From positions 82,050-146,049 of the forward strand of contig JAABTJ010000003.1 of NCBI GenBank assembly GCA_011389935.1: a stretch of 64,000 bases of DNA, read 5' to 3'. A program made the position numbers and the translations under genes. Under the pieces are notes generated by a model. It ran no database searches. It had not been told where the DNA came from and saw only the letters and a program-made list of their open reading frames with translations. Numbering within the stretch: the first letter of the stretch is position 1; the number at the start of each line of letters is the position of its first letter. This DNA comes from Desulfobacteraceae bacterium (GTDB taxonomy: Bacteria; Desulfobacterota; Desulfobacteria; Desulfobacterales; Desulfosalsimonadaceae). Shown here in pieces: positions 35,219 through 45,100 of the stretch.

Positions 35219-37075
35219 ATGGACAAGGAAAAAACAATGATGAGCGCCCTTTTGGACTCCATTGAGGACGGCATCTACATCATTGATTCCAGCTATACCA
35301 TCGAATACATGAACAATCGAATGATCGAGCTTTTCGGCGATGGTACCGGAAAAAAATGCCACAAGATCATCAATGACCAGGAAACCCTTTGTCCATGGTG
35401 CCATGCGGAGGACGTGTTTGAAAACAAACAGGTGAAACTCGAGATCTACATTCCCAAGATCGACAAAACCTTCGACTTGACGGAAAAGCCCCTTGAAAAG
35501 CCCGACGGCACCATCTCCAAAATGTCGTTCTTTCGGGACATCTCGGCCCTCAAGCACCGGGAGGCAAAACTCAGGGAATCCGAAGAAAAGTACCGCAACC
35601 TGTTTGAACACGTCTCCGTCGGCATTTATATCAGCAGCAAGGAAGGCAAGTTTCTCGATGCCAACCAGGCGCTTCTGGACATTCTGGAATATGACAGCAA
35701 GGAAGAGTTCCTGAAAATCGATATCACCACCGACCTTTACGTCCGCCCCGAAGACCGGCGGAAATTCCAGAAAATGATCGAGCATGACGGCAAGGTCAAG
35801 GATTATGAAGTCGAGTTCAAGAAAAAAAACGGTACGCCCATTATTGTCTCCCTTACGGCAAACGTACGATATGACCACCACGGAAACATTCTTGGATATC
35901 AGGGAATTACCGTCGACCAGACGCAGCGGTACCGCATGGAGCGAAAGCTCAAGGAAGCCCACGATTTCATGAACAAGATCATCCAGAGCTCCCCCAATCC
36001 GATCATGGCCGCCGATCTCAAGGGGAACATCATTATATGGAACCGGGCGGCCGAAAAGACGCTGGGCTATTCCGCGGGTGAAACCATCGGAAAGATGCCC
36101 ATCACCAAAATATATCCCGAGGGCGTGGCCAAAAAAATCATGAAAATGATCCGCTCCCCGGAGCACGGCGGGGTCGGCATGCTGCGCGCCTACCCCATGC
36201 TCTACGTCCGGAAAGACGGGGAGGCCATCGATGGCACCCTTTCCGCTGCCATGATATATGATGACGAGGGGAAAGAAGTGGCTACGGTCGGTTCCTTCGT
36301 GGACCTGACCGAAAGGATCGAAATGGAAAGAACCCTCAATCAAACGCAGCAGCAGCTCCTCCAGAGCGAGAAACTGGCCGCAATGGGACGGCTGACCTCC
36401 CAGCTCGCCCATGAACTCAACAATCCGATTTACGGCATCATGAACACCCTGGAGCTTCTCAAGACCGAGATCAAACCGGACAACCGGCGCCGCAAGCTGC
36501 TGGACATGTCCCTTTCGGAAACGGTCCGGCTTGGCGACATGCTGCGGAAAATGCTTTCCTTTTCAAAGCCCGACCAGGAAGAAAAAAACTTCGCCGATAT
36601 CAATACGATCATCGAGGAGATGATTATCCTGCACGAAAAAATGCTCCAGGAAAACAGCATCCGAGTCGCGCACGAGCTGGCCGAGGATCTCCCCCATGTA
36701 TACATTTCCAAAAACCAGATGCGCCAGGTCATTTTGAACATGATTTCCAATGCCCGGGACGCCATGCCCGAAGGCGGCACCCTGCATTTTCGAACGAGCC
36801 GGGAAAAAGACAGGGTCGCCATCGAGATAACGGATACCGGCATGGGCATCCCCGAGGAACACGTCAACCGGATATTCGACAGTTTCTTCACCACCAAAGA
36901 CAGCGTAAAGGGCGTGGGGCTGGGGCTGTCCGTATGCTACGGATTTATCCGGGACCACGGCGGAGATATCAAGGTAAAAAGCCAACCCGAAGAAGGCACC
37001 ACCTTTACCATCATCCTTCCCATCGAAAAACCCGGTTCCGGAGAGGAGGGGAACGCGGCGCCCCCTGCTCCGTAA
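35219..37075 (+). CDS. cytoplasmic PAS-domain sensor histidine kinase
   Basis: A 618-residue soluble kinase with three PAS domains (about 8-110, 125-240, 250-370). The first contains CHKIINDQETLCPWCHAED, a cysteine pattern that could hold a redox-active thiol or metal. The HisKA box QLAHELNNPIYGIMNTLE carries the phospho-His. HATPase motifs are NMISNARDAMPEGG, DTGMGIP and VGLGLSVC. No transmembrane helix. Likely senses a cytoplasmic redox or metabolic cue. GGAAACGCC precedes the ATG. It ends about 280 bases before the HTH-receiver gene, which could be its phosphorylation partner (inference). Confidence 0.92.
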   Translation: MDKEKTMMSALLDSIEDGIYIIDSSYTIEYMNNRMIELFGDGTGKKCHKIINDQETLCPWCHAEDVFENKQVKLEIYIPKIDKTFDLTEKPLEKPDGTISKMSFFRDISALKHREAKLRESEEKYRNLFEHVSVGIYISSKEGKFLDANQALLDILEYDSKEEFLKIDITTDLYVRPEDRRKFQKMIEHDGKVKDYEVEFKKKNGTPIIVSLTANVRYDHHGNILGYQGITVDQTQRYRMERKLKEAHDFMNKIIQSSPNPIMAADLKGNIIIWNRAAEKTLGYSAGETIGKMPITKIYPEGVAKKIMKMIRSPEHGGVGMLRAYPMLYVRKDGEAIDGTLSAAMIYDDEGKEVATVGSFVDLTERIEMERTLNQTQQQLLQSEKLAAMGRLTSQLAHELNNPIYGIMNTLELLKTEIKPDNRRRKLLDMSLSETVRLGDMLRKMLSFSKPDQEEKNFADINTIIEEMIILHEKMLQENSIRVAHELAEDLPHVYISKNQMRQVILNMISNARDAMPEGGTLHFRTSREKDRVAIEITDTGMGIPEEHVNRIFDSFFTTKDSVKGVGLGLSVCYGFIRDHGGDIKVKSQPEEGTTFTIILPIEKPGSGEEGNAAPPAP

Positions 37076-37159
37076 TAACCCTCCGACCGGAAGCGATAAT
37101 ACCTCCCTGTACGGGCACGGCGCGTTGTGACCGTATCTGCCGATCATCGATAGCTTCCT

Positions 37160-37330
37160 CTTGAAACTATAATAACTATATTTAGCATAAATCTATCCAT
37201 ATAATTACCTCTTAAATTTTTCTCATTATATCATATATAATTAAAAATCAATTACTTTGAAAAATTATAAAAAAATATATTTTTTCTATTGACATTATCC
37301 ATAAACTATAATTACTATAATAACTAAAAA
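37160..37330. promoter_or_regulatory. AT-rich promoter region with repeated actataataact motif
   Basis: A strongly AT-rich stretch in an otherwise GC-rich region. The motif actataataact occurs at 37166-37177 and again, doubled as actataattactataataact, at 37305-37325. TTGACA at 37289-37294 with TACTAT at 37313-37318 (18-base spacer) gives a promoter for the HTH-receiver gene. The repeats could be its own binding sites, as the HTH type usually binds direct repeats. Confidence 0.45.
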
Positions 37331-37356
37331 ACCTCTCGCATGGCAAGGAGGCAACA

Positions 37357-37932
37357 ATGGAAGACGTCTTCACCGTATTTACCGCAAGCAAATACTGCAA
37401 TGTCTCTTCGAAAACCATCATAAACTGGATCGACGCGGGGCATATCAAAGCGTACCGTACCCCCGGGGGGCACCGCCGCATAAACCGGAAAGACCTTGAG
37501 GAATTCATGAAAAAACAGGGGATTCCGATACCGGAAACCGTGTCGGAGGACGACCGGAAAAAAATCCTGGTCGTCGACGACGACCCCATCATCGTCGAAA
37601 GCATCGTCCAGTCCCTGGAAGAAGATGAGCACGACTACGAGGTGATTTCCGCAGCGGACGGCTTCGAGGCGGGGCTCCAGGTAAATCATTTCAAGCCCCA
37701 CCTGTTGATCCTGGACATCATGATGCCGGATATCAAGGGATACGATGTGTGCAAAAAGATTAAATCCACCCCGGAGACGAAAGATACAAAAATCATCGTT
37801 CTCTCCGCTTACCTGGACGAGGAGAAATTTGCCCGGATGAAGGAATACGGTGCGGACGCCTGCTTTTCCAAGCCCCTGCCCCTGGCGCAGTTGAAAGAGG
37901 AAGTGACGCGGCAGCTGGGCCTCAAGGAATAA
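37357..37932 (+). CDS. response regulator with N-terminal BldC/MerR-like HTH and C-terminal receiver
   Basis: A 191-residue protein in reversed order: HTH first (FTASKYCNVSSKTIINWIDAG, then TPGGHRRINRKDLEEFM), receiver second (VVDDDPIIVES, Asp in LLILDIMMPDIKG, switch Ser in IVLSAYLDEE, Lys in FSKPLPL). The GGHRRI wing is typical of excisionase/BldC DNA-binding domains. AAGGAGG lies 6 bases before the ATG. It is 43 bases upstream of metF paralogue 1, so it probably belongs to and controls the folate-reductase operon. The two kinases upstream are candidate partners. Confidence 0.9.
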   Translation: MEDVFTVFTASKYCNVSSKTIINWIDAGHIKAYRTPGGHRRINRKDLEEFMKKQGIPIPETVSEDDRKKILVVDDDPIIVESIVQSLEEDEHDYEVISAADGFEAGLQVNHFKPHLLILDIMMPDIKGYDVCKKIKSTPETKDTKIIVLSAYLDEEKFARMKEYGADACFSKPLPLAQLKEEVTRQLGLKE

Positions 37933-37975
37933 ACGCCTGCCAGGGAGGCGGCAAACATCAGCAAGGAGATCATCG

Positions 37976-38851
37976 ATGAAACTCAAGGATGCACTCAATA
38001 AAAAACAATTCGTGGTCACCACCGAAGTACAGGCCCCCATCGAGCAGGAAGCCGACGAGATGGTCAAAAGCCTCGCCAAGATCCGGGGGCGCGTGGACGG
38101 CGTATCCCTTTCCGAGGCAGAGCTTCAGGGGGTTGTCGGAGATACCATCAAAACATGCGAGGTACTGAAACAAAATCGATTCGAATCCATCTACCAGACC
38201 ACCACCCGGGAAAAAAGCCGTATCCAACTGCAGAAGGACCTTGTATCGGCCAGCCAGGCCGGAATCGACAACCTGCTGGTATTTACCGAGGACTACCGGA
38301 TTACCGGAGACAGCCTGCAGGAAATGATGTTCTTCCACGTGGATGCGGGCAAACTGCAATCCGTCATCGAGCATATCCGGGACGGACGAACGGTGGACGG
38401 GCAGGAAATCGAAGCAAGGACCGATTTTCTCATCGGGTCCGGGGTTGAGTCCAAGTGGGGGAAGAATGTGCCCGACCTGGAACTTCGGGAGATGGAAACC
38501 ATGACGAACCTGGGTACCGGGTACTTTCTGACAACCCCGGTATTCGACCTGGAAGGATTTGAAAAATTTCTGAGCCGGACCAACACCTTCGGGGTTCCGG
38601 TCATTGCGGAGGTCCTCATCCTGCGCACGGCGGGCATGGCCCGTTTTTTGAACCGCCACCTGAAAAGCGGCCTGGTTCCGGATTGGGTCATCCAGAAGCT
38701 CGCCACGGCGCAGGACAAGGACAGGGCCAGCATCGAACTTTTCGCCGATACCGTCAAGGGGCTCAAGCAGCTGTGCGACGGCGTTCATATCATCACCATC
38801 GGCGGGGAGGAAAAACTGAAACATTACCTTGACGCCGCAAAACTCAAGTAA
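37976..38851 (+). CDS. divergent methylenetetrahydrofolate reductase (MetF) paralogue
   Basis: A 291-residue MetF-fold protein. The N-terminal strand has the catalytic-type Glu (VVTTEVQAP), and LVFTEDYRITGD matches the FAD loop. In the block normally FxxTQxxFD it reads YFLTTPVFDLEGF, so the folate-contacting Gln is replaced. MetF2 at 45943 keeps it. Other parts (VPVIAEVLILRTAGMARFLN and LCDGVHIITIGGEE) align well with MetF2. It may be a non-catalytic partner subunit or act on another pterin. AAGGAG precedes the ATG. It opens the structural part of the metF/nuo-like cluster. Confidence 0.8.
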   Translation: MKLKDALNKKQFVVTTEVQAPIEQEADEMVKSLAKIRGRVDGVSLSEAELQGVVGDTIKTCEVLKQNRFESIYQTTTREKSRIQLQKDLVSASQAGIDNLLVFTEDYRITGDSLQEMMFFHVDAGKLQSVIEHIRDGRTVDGQEIEARTDFLIGSGVESKWGKNVPDLELREMETMTNLGTGYFLTTPVFDLEGFEKFLSRTNTFGVPVIAEVLILRTAGMARFLNRHLKSGLVPDWVIQKLATAQDKDRASIELFADTVKGLKQLCDGVHIITIGGEEKLKHYLDAAKLK

Positions 38852-38922
38852 TGTTGGGCTGAAGACGAAAACAAAAACATCCCCTGGCCCTTTTAACTGA
38901 CACGAACAAAGGAGCCGCATCC

Positions 38923-41598
38923 GTGAAAAACATCGTACTCACCATAAACGGCAAAAAAGTCTCCGCCCCGCCGGGCACCTCGATCCTTACCGCCGCCGAA
39001 AAAAACGGCATCGCCATCCCCACCCTGTGCAGCCATGAAGAGTTGGCCCCGTATGGCGCCTGCCGGATCTGCCTGGTTGAAGAAGAAAATTCCGGGCGCC
39101 TCATGGCCTCCTGCGTAACGCCGGTCGCCCCGGAAATGACCATCCACACCGATTCCCCCCGGGTGAAAGATCACCGAAAAAACATCGTTCGGCTCATGAT
39201 CGCGGAGCACCCGGAATCCTGCATCGTCTGCAACAAGGGAAACCGGTGCGAACTCCGCCGGGTGGCGGCGGAATTGGGCGTGGCCGAAACCCGGCTCTAT
39301 CCCATGCCCAACCACAAACCGTTTGAAACGCACAACCCGTTTATCGTACGGGATCTCGCCAAATGCATCCTTTGCGGCAAATGCATCCGCGCCGATCACG
39401 AACGGGTCGCTGTCGGCGCCATCGACTACAGCGACCGCGGATTTTCCTCCCGGCCGGTTACGCTTCATGAAATGCCCCTTGAAAAGTCGCGGTGCACCTT
39501 CTGCGGCACCTGCGTCTCGATGTGCCCTACCGGCGCCCTGTCGACCCACAACACTTTTTTCACCGGAACCCCTGAAACCGAAGAAACCACCATCTGCGGC
39601 TTCTGCGGGGCGGGGTGCAGCCTTTCCTTGGGCGTATCCGACAACCGGGTCGTCGAGGTCAATCCGTCTCCGGACAGGGATACGGTAAACGGGGCGACCC
39701 TTTGCGTGAGGGGACATTTTGCCCATGATTTTCTGCTCTCCCCCGAACGGCTGCTCCACCCCCTGGTACGGGAAACCGATGAAGAAGGCAACACCCGGCT
39801 TGCCCCCACGGGGTTCGATGCGGCCCTCTCCACCGTCGCGGGCCGGCTGGCAGATATAAAACGCCGGAACGGTGAGGAAAGCATCGGTTTTATCGGTTCT
39901 GCAAAGTGCACCAACGAGGAAAACTACCTTTTCCAGAAAATCGCCCGGGTCATTTTCGGTACCAACAATATTACCAGCACGGGTGCTGCCGGCGGCCACG
40001 CCCTGATTCGGGAAGTTGCCGAAAAAACAAAGGGGACCTGCCGGGTCAGGCGCCTTTCGAGCCTTGAAAACGCCGATGCCATTGTCGCCGTTTTATCCGA
40101 TACCGATCACGCGGTGCCGGTGGCGGGCTACCACATCAAAAGGGCGGTCAAAAAAGGCGCCCCACTTGTGGTGATCGATCCGTACCGCTCCGATCTCGCC
40201 GCTTTCGGCGGCGTATGGCTTCACCCGGAAAAAGGCGGCAAAAGCGGGGCGTTCGGCATTGACGCGATCAATGCCCTTACCGCCCGCCTCATCGCCGAAG
40301 GCGGCGTCGACCGCGCCTTTATGGACCGATACGCAAACGACGAGCATGGCTGGCTGCCGGCGATTTCTGCAAAGGATCCGGATGCGCTGGCAAAACAGGC
40401 GGGAATCGCGCCCGAAAGGGTCAAGCAGGCCGCATCCATGCTGAAAAACCGGAAAATCGCCTTTGTGCCGCCCTGCGACCTCCTTGAAAGACAAAACGGA
40501 AAAGCGCTGCTCGACGCCCTGTTCAACCTGGCATTGATTACCGGTGCCTTGGGGGATAAAAACGCCGGCATTTTTATTCCCGCCCTTGAAAACAACGCGG
40601 TCGGCGCACTCGACATGGGATGTGCGCCGGACATGCTTCCCGGCTGGCGAAAGATATCCGATGCCTCGGAAAAGGAATCGGTGGCGGCCATGTGGGAAGC
40701 GGCCATACCGGAGAAGGAGGGAAAAGACATCCACGCCATGATCGAAGCGGCGGAAGCCGGCACGCTCAAAGCCCTCTATATCATGGGCGAAAATCCGCTT
40801 CGCTCCCTGCCGGACCCGGAACGGGTGCGGGGCGCCCTTAAAAAGCTCGACTTCATCGTGGTCCAGGATATCCTCCAGAACAGGACCACCGAACTGGCCC
40901 ATGTGGTGCTGCCGGGTGCGGCATTTGCCGAAAAACAGGGTTCCTTCACCAATATGGAAGGACGCATCCAGAGCTTTATCCCGGTTGTCTCCCCGCCCGG
41001 CGATGCCCTGCCGGACTGGGCCATACTGGCCATGCTCGCAAGAAAAGCCGGATACCCGGAACACTACACCGCCATTGAAAAAATCCGCCAGGAAATCCGG
41101 CGCGTCGTCCCCTCATACACCGCCCTTGGCAGCCACCGCCAGGAATGGGTAAAACAAAACGGCAGCGAAATTCCGGATTCATTCCCTCTTGCCCCCTTGC
41201 ACACCCCCGGCACCGGGTCCGAACCGGATGAAAAGTTCCCGTTTATCGCTTACATCGGCAGCCGGCGCTGGCATCTGGGCGCGGGCACCCGGACCGCGCG
41301 CTCCGCCCGGATCACCGCTTCGGGCAGGACCGGGGAAATCGAAATTGCACCGGCAGACGCTATGGATCTGGGCATCGCCAATGACAGCGAAAACGGCGGC
41401 AAACCGATCATACGTCTCCTGTCCCCCTTCGGCGCCATCGAACGGGCCGCTGCCGTGAACCAAGGCTTGCCCAAAGGGCATATCTTCGTTCCCCAGGGAT
41501 TTTACGGCAACGACGCCATGCAAATTGCCGATTTTAACGCCTTGAAACCGCCCGGATCCGGGTGGCGAAACGTGCGCGTACGAATCGAAAAAATGTAA
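38923..41598 (+). CDS. NuoG/FdhA-like iron-sulfur molybdopterin-fold subunit lacking a catalytic Cys/Sec
   Basis: 891 residues starting at GTG (AAAGGAG upstream). Order: plant-type [2Fe-2S] (CSHEELAPYGACRICLVEE), His-ligated [4Fe-4S] (HPESCIVCNKGNRC), a ferredoxin pair (C148/151/154 with Asp158 in place of the fourth Cys, then C191/194/197/201), the molybdoenzyme cluster (CGFCGAGC..LCVRGHF) and the large bis-MGD fold. The residue before the conserved His that is Cys or Sec in formate dehydrogenases is Gly (AAGGHALI, about residue 358), and no TGA is there. It is thus probably an electron conduit like NuoG. It precedes NuoE by 15 bases. Confidence 0.85.
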   Translation: MKNIVLTINGKKVSAPPGTSILTAAEKNGIAIPTLCSHEELAPYGACRICLVEEENSGRLMASCVTPVAPEMTIHTDSPRVKDHRKNIVRLMIAEHPESCIVCNKGNRCELRRVAAELGVAETRLYPMPNHKPFETHNPFIVRDLAKCILCGKCIRADHERVAVGAIDYSDRGFSSRPVTLHEMPLEKSRCTFCGTCVSMCPTGALSTHNTFFTGTPETEETTICGFCGAGCSLSLGVSDNRVVEVNPSPDRDTVNGATLCVRGHFAHDFLLSPERLLHPLVRETDEEGNTRLAPTGFDAALSTVAGRLADIKRRNGEESIGFIGSAKCTNEENYLFQKIARVIFGTNNITSTGAAGGHALIREVAEKTKGTCRVRRLSSLENADAIVAVLSDTDHAVPVAGYHIKRAVKKGAPLVVIDPYRSDLAAFGGVWLHPEKGGKSGAFGIDAINALTARLIAEGGVDRAFMDRYANDEHGWLPAISAKDPDALAKQAGIAPERVKQAASMLKNRKIAFVPPCDLLERQNGKALLDALFNLALITGALGDKNAGIFIPALENNAVGALDMGCAPDMLPGWRKISDASEKESVAAMWEAAIPEKEGKDIHAMIEAAEAGTLKALYIMGENPLRSLPDPERVRGALKKLDFIVVQDILQNRTTELAHVVLPGAAFAEKQGSFTNMEGRIQSFIPVVSPPGDALPDWAILAMLARKAGYPEHYTAIEKIRQEIRRVVPSYTALGSHRQEWVKQNGSEIPDSFPLAPLHTPGTGSEPDEKFPFIAYIGSRRWHLGAGTRTARSARITASGRTGEIEIAPADAMDLGIANDSENGGKPIIRLLSPFGAIERAAAVNQGLPKGHIFVPQGFYGNDAMQIADFNALKPPGSGWRNVRVRIEKM

Positions 41599-41613
41599 AC
41601 AAGGAGCCTTTCA

Positions 41614-42099
41614 ATGGATCCCACGCAATTCGACCAGGAAAAACTCTCGGAAATCATAGAAAAATACCAGGAAAAAAAATGGGGGCTGATCCCGCTGCTC
41701 CAGCAAATCCAGGAGGAAATCGGCTTTATCCCTCCCGAATCCATCGAACCCATCGCCGATGCCCTCCAGATGTATCCCGCCCAGGTCCAGGGAGTGATTA
41801 CGTTTTACGCGGGGTTCTCCCTGAAACCCAAGGGACGTTGCGTGCTCAAGGTCTGCAGGGGCACGGCGTGCCATGTCAAGGGGAGCCGATCCATCCTGCG
41901 CATGATCAAAAAAGACCTTTCGCTGGAAGAGGGGGAAACCAGTCCGGATTACCAGTTCACACTGGAAACCGTGGCTTGCCTGGGTGCCTGCTTCCTGGCG
42001 CCCACGATGATGGTCAACCGCGACTACTTCGGCAAGCTCAACCCGACCAAGGTAACCTCCGTACTCGGCGAGTACAGAAAAGACAGCAAGGAGGCGTGA
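41614..42099 (+). CDS. NuoE-like [2Fe-2S] subunit (24 kDa type)
   Basis: A 161-residue thioredoxin-like ferredoxin. The four ligands are in KVCRGTACHVKG and VACLGACFLAP. An N-terminal helical part (LIPLLQQIQEEIGFIPPESI) is usual for NuoE/HydC. It passes electrons between the NuoF flavin site and partners. AAGGAG precedes the ATG; 15 bases separate it from the NuoG-like gene and 5 from the NuoF fusion gene, so the three are surely co-transcribed. Confidence 0.93.
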   Translation: MDPTQFDQEKLSEIIEKYQEKKWGLIPLLQQIQEEIGFIPPESIEPIADALQMYPAQVQGVITFYAGFSLKPKGRCVLKVCRGTACHVKGSRSILRMIKKDLSLEEGETSPDYQFTLETVACLGACFLAPTMMVNRDYFGKLNPTKVTSVLGEYRKDSKEA

Positions 42100-42104
42100 G
42101 CCCC

Positions 42105-45100
42105 ATGAAGAAACTCACATCCATAGGCCAGCTGGAGTGGTTCCGCAACAAAATCCTATCGGAATCCGGGAGGAAACGAATCGAGGTCCACGTATGCATG
42201 ACCGGTTGCCGCGCATACGGTGCAGCCGCAGTCCGGGACGCCCTGGCCGAAGCCGTTACGGCCCGGGGCATGGACGAAGAAGTCGAGATCCGGTCGACGG
42301 GATGCCACGGATTCTGTGCCAAAGCCCCGGTCGTCGCTATCGAGCCCCTGGGCGTCCAGTACCAGGAGGTCGATCCGGCGGATGCCACTGAAATCGTGGA
42401 CAAAACGCTCAAGCACAACCAGCTCATTGAGCGGCTCGCCTACCAAGACCCCAAATCCGGGCAATATGTCTATTACCGCAACCAGATCCCCTTCTACCAG
42501 AAGCAGCTCCGGCGGGTACTTGCCAACTGCGGGCGCATCGATCCGACAAAAATCGAACACTACATTGCCGCCGGCGGATACAAGGCCCTGGTAAAGGCGC
42601 TGTCAAAAATGACCCCGGAAGCCGTCATCGAGGAAATGGTGGCATCGAAGCTTCGGGGGCGGGGAGGAGCCGGCTTTCCCACCGGGATCAAGTGGCGGTT
42701 CGCACGGCAGACCGAATCATGGCCCAAGTACGTGGTATGCAATGCAGACGAAGGGGATCCCGGCGCATTCATGGACCGGGCCATCCTGGAAGGGGACCCC
42801 CACGCAGTGATCGAGGGGATGATCATCGGCGGATATGCCATGGGGGCCGAATACGGCATTCTGTACGTCCGGGAGGAATACCCCATCGCGGTGGAGCACC
42901 TCAATATCGCGCTTACGCAATGCGAGGCGCTGGGGCTGACCGGGAAGAACATTTTGAATACCGGCTTTAATTTTGAACTGTCCATAAAAATGGGGGCGGG
43001 CGCTTTCGTGTGCGGCGAGGAAACCGCCCTCATGGCCTCCATCGAGGGGAAGCGCGGCATGCCGCGCCCCAGGCCGCCGTTTCCGGCCCAGGCCGGTGTG
43101 GACGGAAAGCCCACCAATATCAACAATGTCGAAACCCTGGCCAATGTCCCTTTAATTATCAAAAACGGGTCCGGGTGGTACACGGAGGTCGGCACCGAGG
43201 CCAGCAAGGGGACCAAAATTTTCTCTCTGGCCGGCAAGGTGAACAATACCGGCCTTGTGGAAGTCCCCATCGGCACCACCATCAAGGAAGTGGTATTCGA
43301 AATCGGCGGCGGCATTCCCAAGGGACGCCAATTCAAGGCCGTACAGATGGGCGGTCCGGCCGGCGGCTGCGTCCCTTCCCGTTTCATGAACCTGCCCATC
43401 GATTATGACACCATCCAGCGTATCGGCGCCATCATGGGCTCCGGCGGCATGGTGGTCCTGGATGAAAACAACTGCATGGTGGAAATCGCCCGCTTCTTTC
43501 TGAATTTCACCCAGAGCGAATCCTGCGGCAAGTGCGCCCCGTGCCGACTGGGGACCACCCAGCTCCTGGAAACGCTCACCGCCATCACCGACGGCCGCGG
43601 CCATATCGAAGACATTGACAGCATCAAGTCCATCGGCAACACCATGACCGAGGCGTCCCTGTGCGGGCTGGGCCAGGCCAGTCCTAAACCGGCCCTGTCC
43701 ACGTTGAAATACTTTGAAGACGAGTACCGGGAGCACATCCATGAACACCGATGCGCCGGGGCCGTATGCGACTCCATGGTCATTTCCGCATGCCAGCACG
43801 CATGCCCCGCAGGCATTGACGTTCCCAACTACGTGGCCGCCATCGGCCAGGGGGATTACAAGGCGGCCGTGGACATTATCCGGGAAAGAAACCCCTTTCC
43901 GGCGGTTTGCGGCCGCATCTGCATCCATCCCTGCGAATTCAAGTGCCGGCGCGGCGAGCTGGACGATCCGGTCGCCATACGGGCACTGAAGCGCTTTGCC
44001 TCGGACTGGTACTATGAAAAATACGGCGCCAAATGCGCCCCCTTCCCCGTCGTTCGCCCGGAAAAGGTGGCCGTGGTGGGGGCCGGTCCGGCGGGGCTCA
44101 CCTGCGCATACTTCCTGGCCCAGATGGGATACGAAACCACGGTATATGAAGCCCAGTCCGTGGGCGGCGGCATGCTGGGAATCGCGGTTCCGGAGTTCCG
44201 GCTTCCACGACGAATCATCGAGCTTGAAATAAACTACATTGAAAACGCCGGCGTCAAGATCCATTACAACGCCCCCATCGACGCCAACCACACCGTGAAC
44301 GACCTCATGAAGGAAGGGTTTTCGGCGGTCTTTATTTCCGCAGGCGCTCAGGCCAGCAAGCGCATCGGCATTCCCGGCGAGGAGGAGGATATCGAGGGGC
44401 TTTACTACGGGCTCAACTTCCTCCGGGACCTGCGCTTGGACAGCGGCCTCCGGCTGTCCGGTCGCACGGTGGTCATCGGCGGCGGCAACGTGGCCATGGA
44501 CGTGTCCCGAACCGCCCTGCGGGCCGGCTCGGAAGACGTTCAGCTCTTCTGCCTGGAGGCGCGCGATGAAATGCCCGCATGGGAAAAGGAGGTCGAAGAA
44601 ACCGCGGAGGAAGGCGTGATCCTCAACCCGTCCTGGTCCCCGTCCCACATTGAACATGAAAACGGAAAAATCAAGGGCATCGGCTTTACCCGCTGCGTCA
44701 ACGTATTCGACCAGGAGGGGCGGTTCAACCCCGAATGCGACTTTGAGGAAACCCAGTTCGTCGAGGCCGACAACGTCATCATCTCCATCGGCCAGGCGCC
44801 GGACATGTCGTTCCTGCCCGAAGACAGCCGGCTCGAAAGGGCGCTCTGGGGGTCTTTGGCAGTGGATGAAAACACGCTTTCCACCAATGTTCCCGGTGTG
44901 TTCGCCGGCGGCGACTTCACCACGGGCCCGACTTTCGTGATCCGCGCCATCGCCTCGGGGCGGCGGGCAGCCATCGCGATAGACAGGTACCTGGCCGGCG
45001 ACCGGTCACGAATCCAGATCCTGGATGAAAAATCCCGGTTTATGCAGGATACCGGCCTGGCGCTTGACGAGGAAGAGGGTGAAACACAGGATAAGCCACG

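Noticed and set aside
34919..36412. A 497-codon minus-strand open frame opposite the kinases
   Set aside because: Low-complexity shadow of the PAS-kinase, no recognisable domain, while the plus strand has full HisKA and HATPase motifs.
39950..40020. A hidden Sec codon in the formate-dehydrogenase-like subunit
   Set aside because: The active-site column reads Gly and there is no in-frame TGA, so it is not a selenoprotein.
43152..44657. A 501-codon minus-strand open frame
   Set aside because: Antisense to the NuoF-GltD fusion gene.
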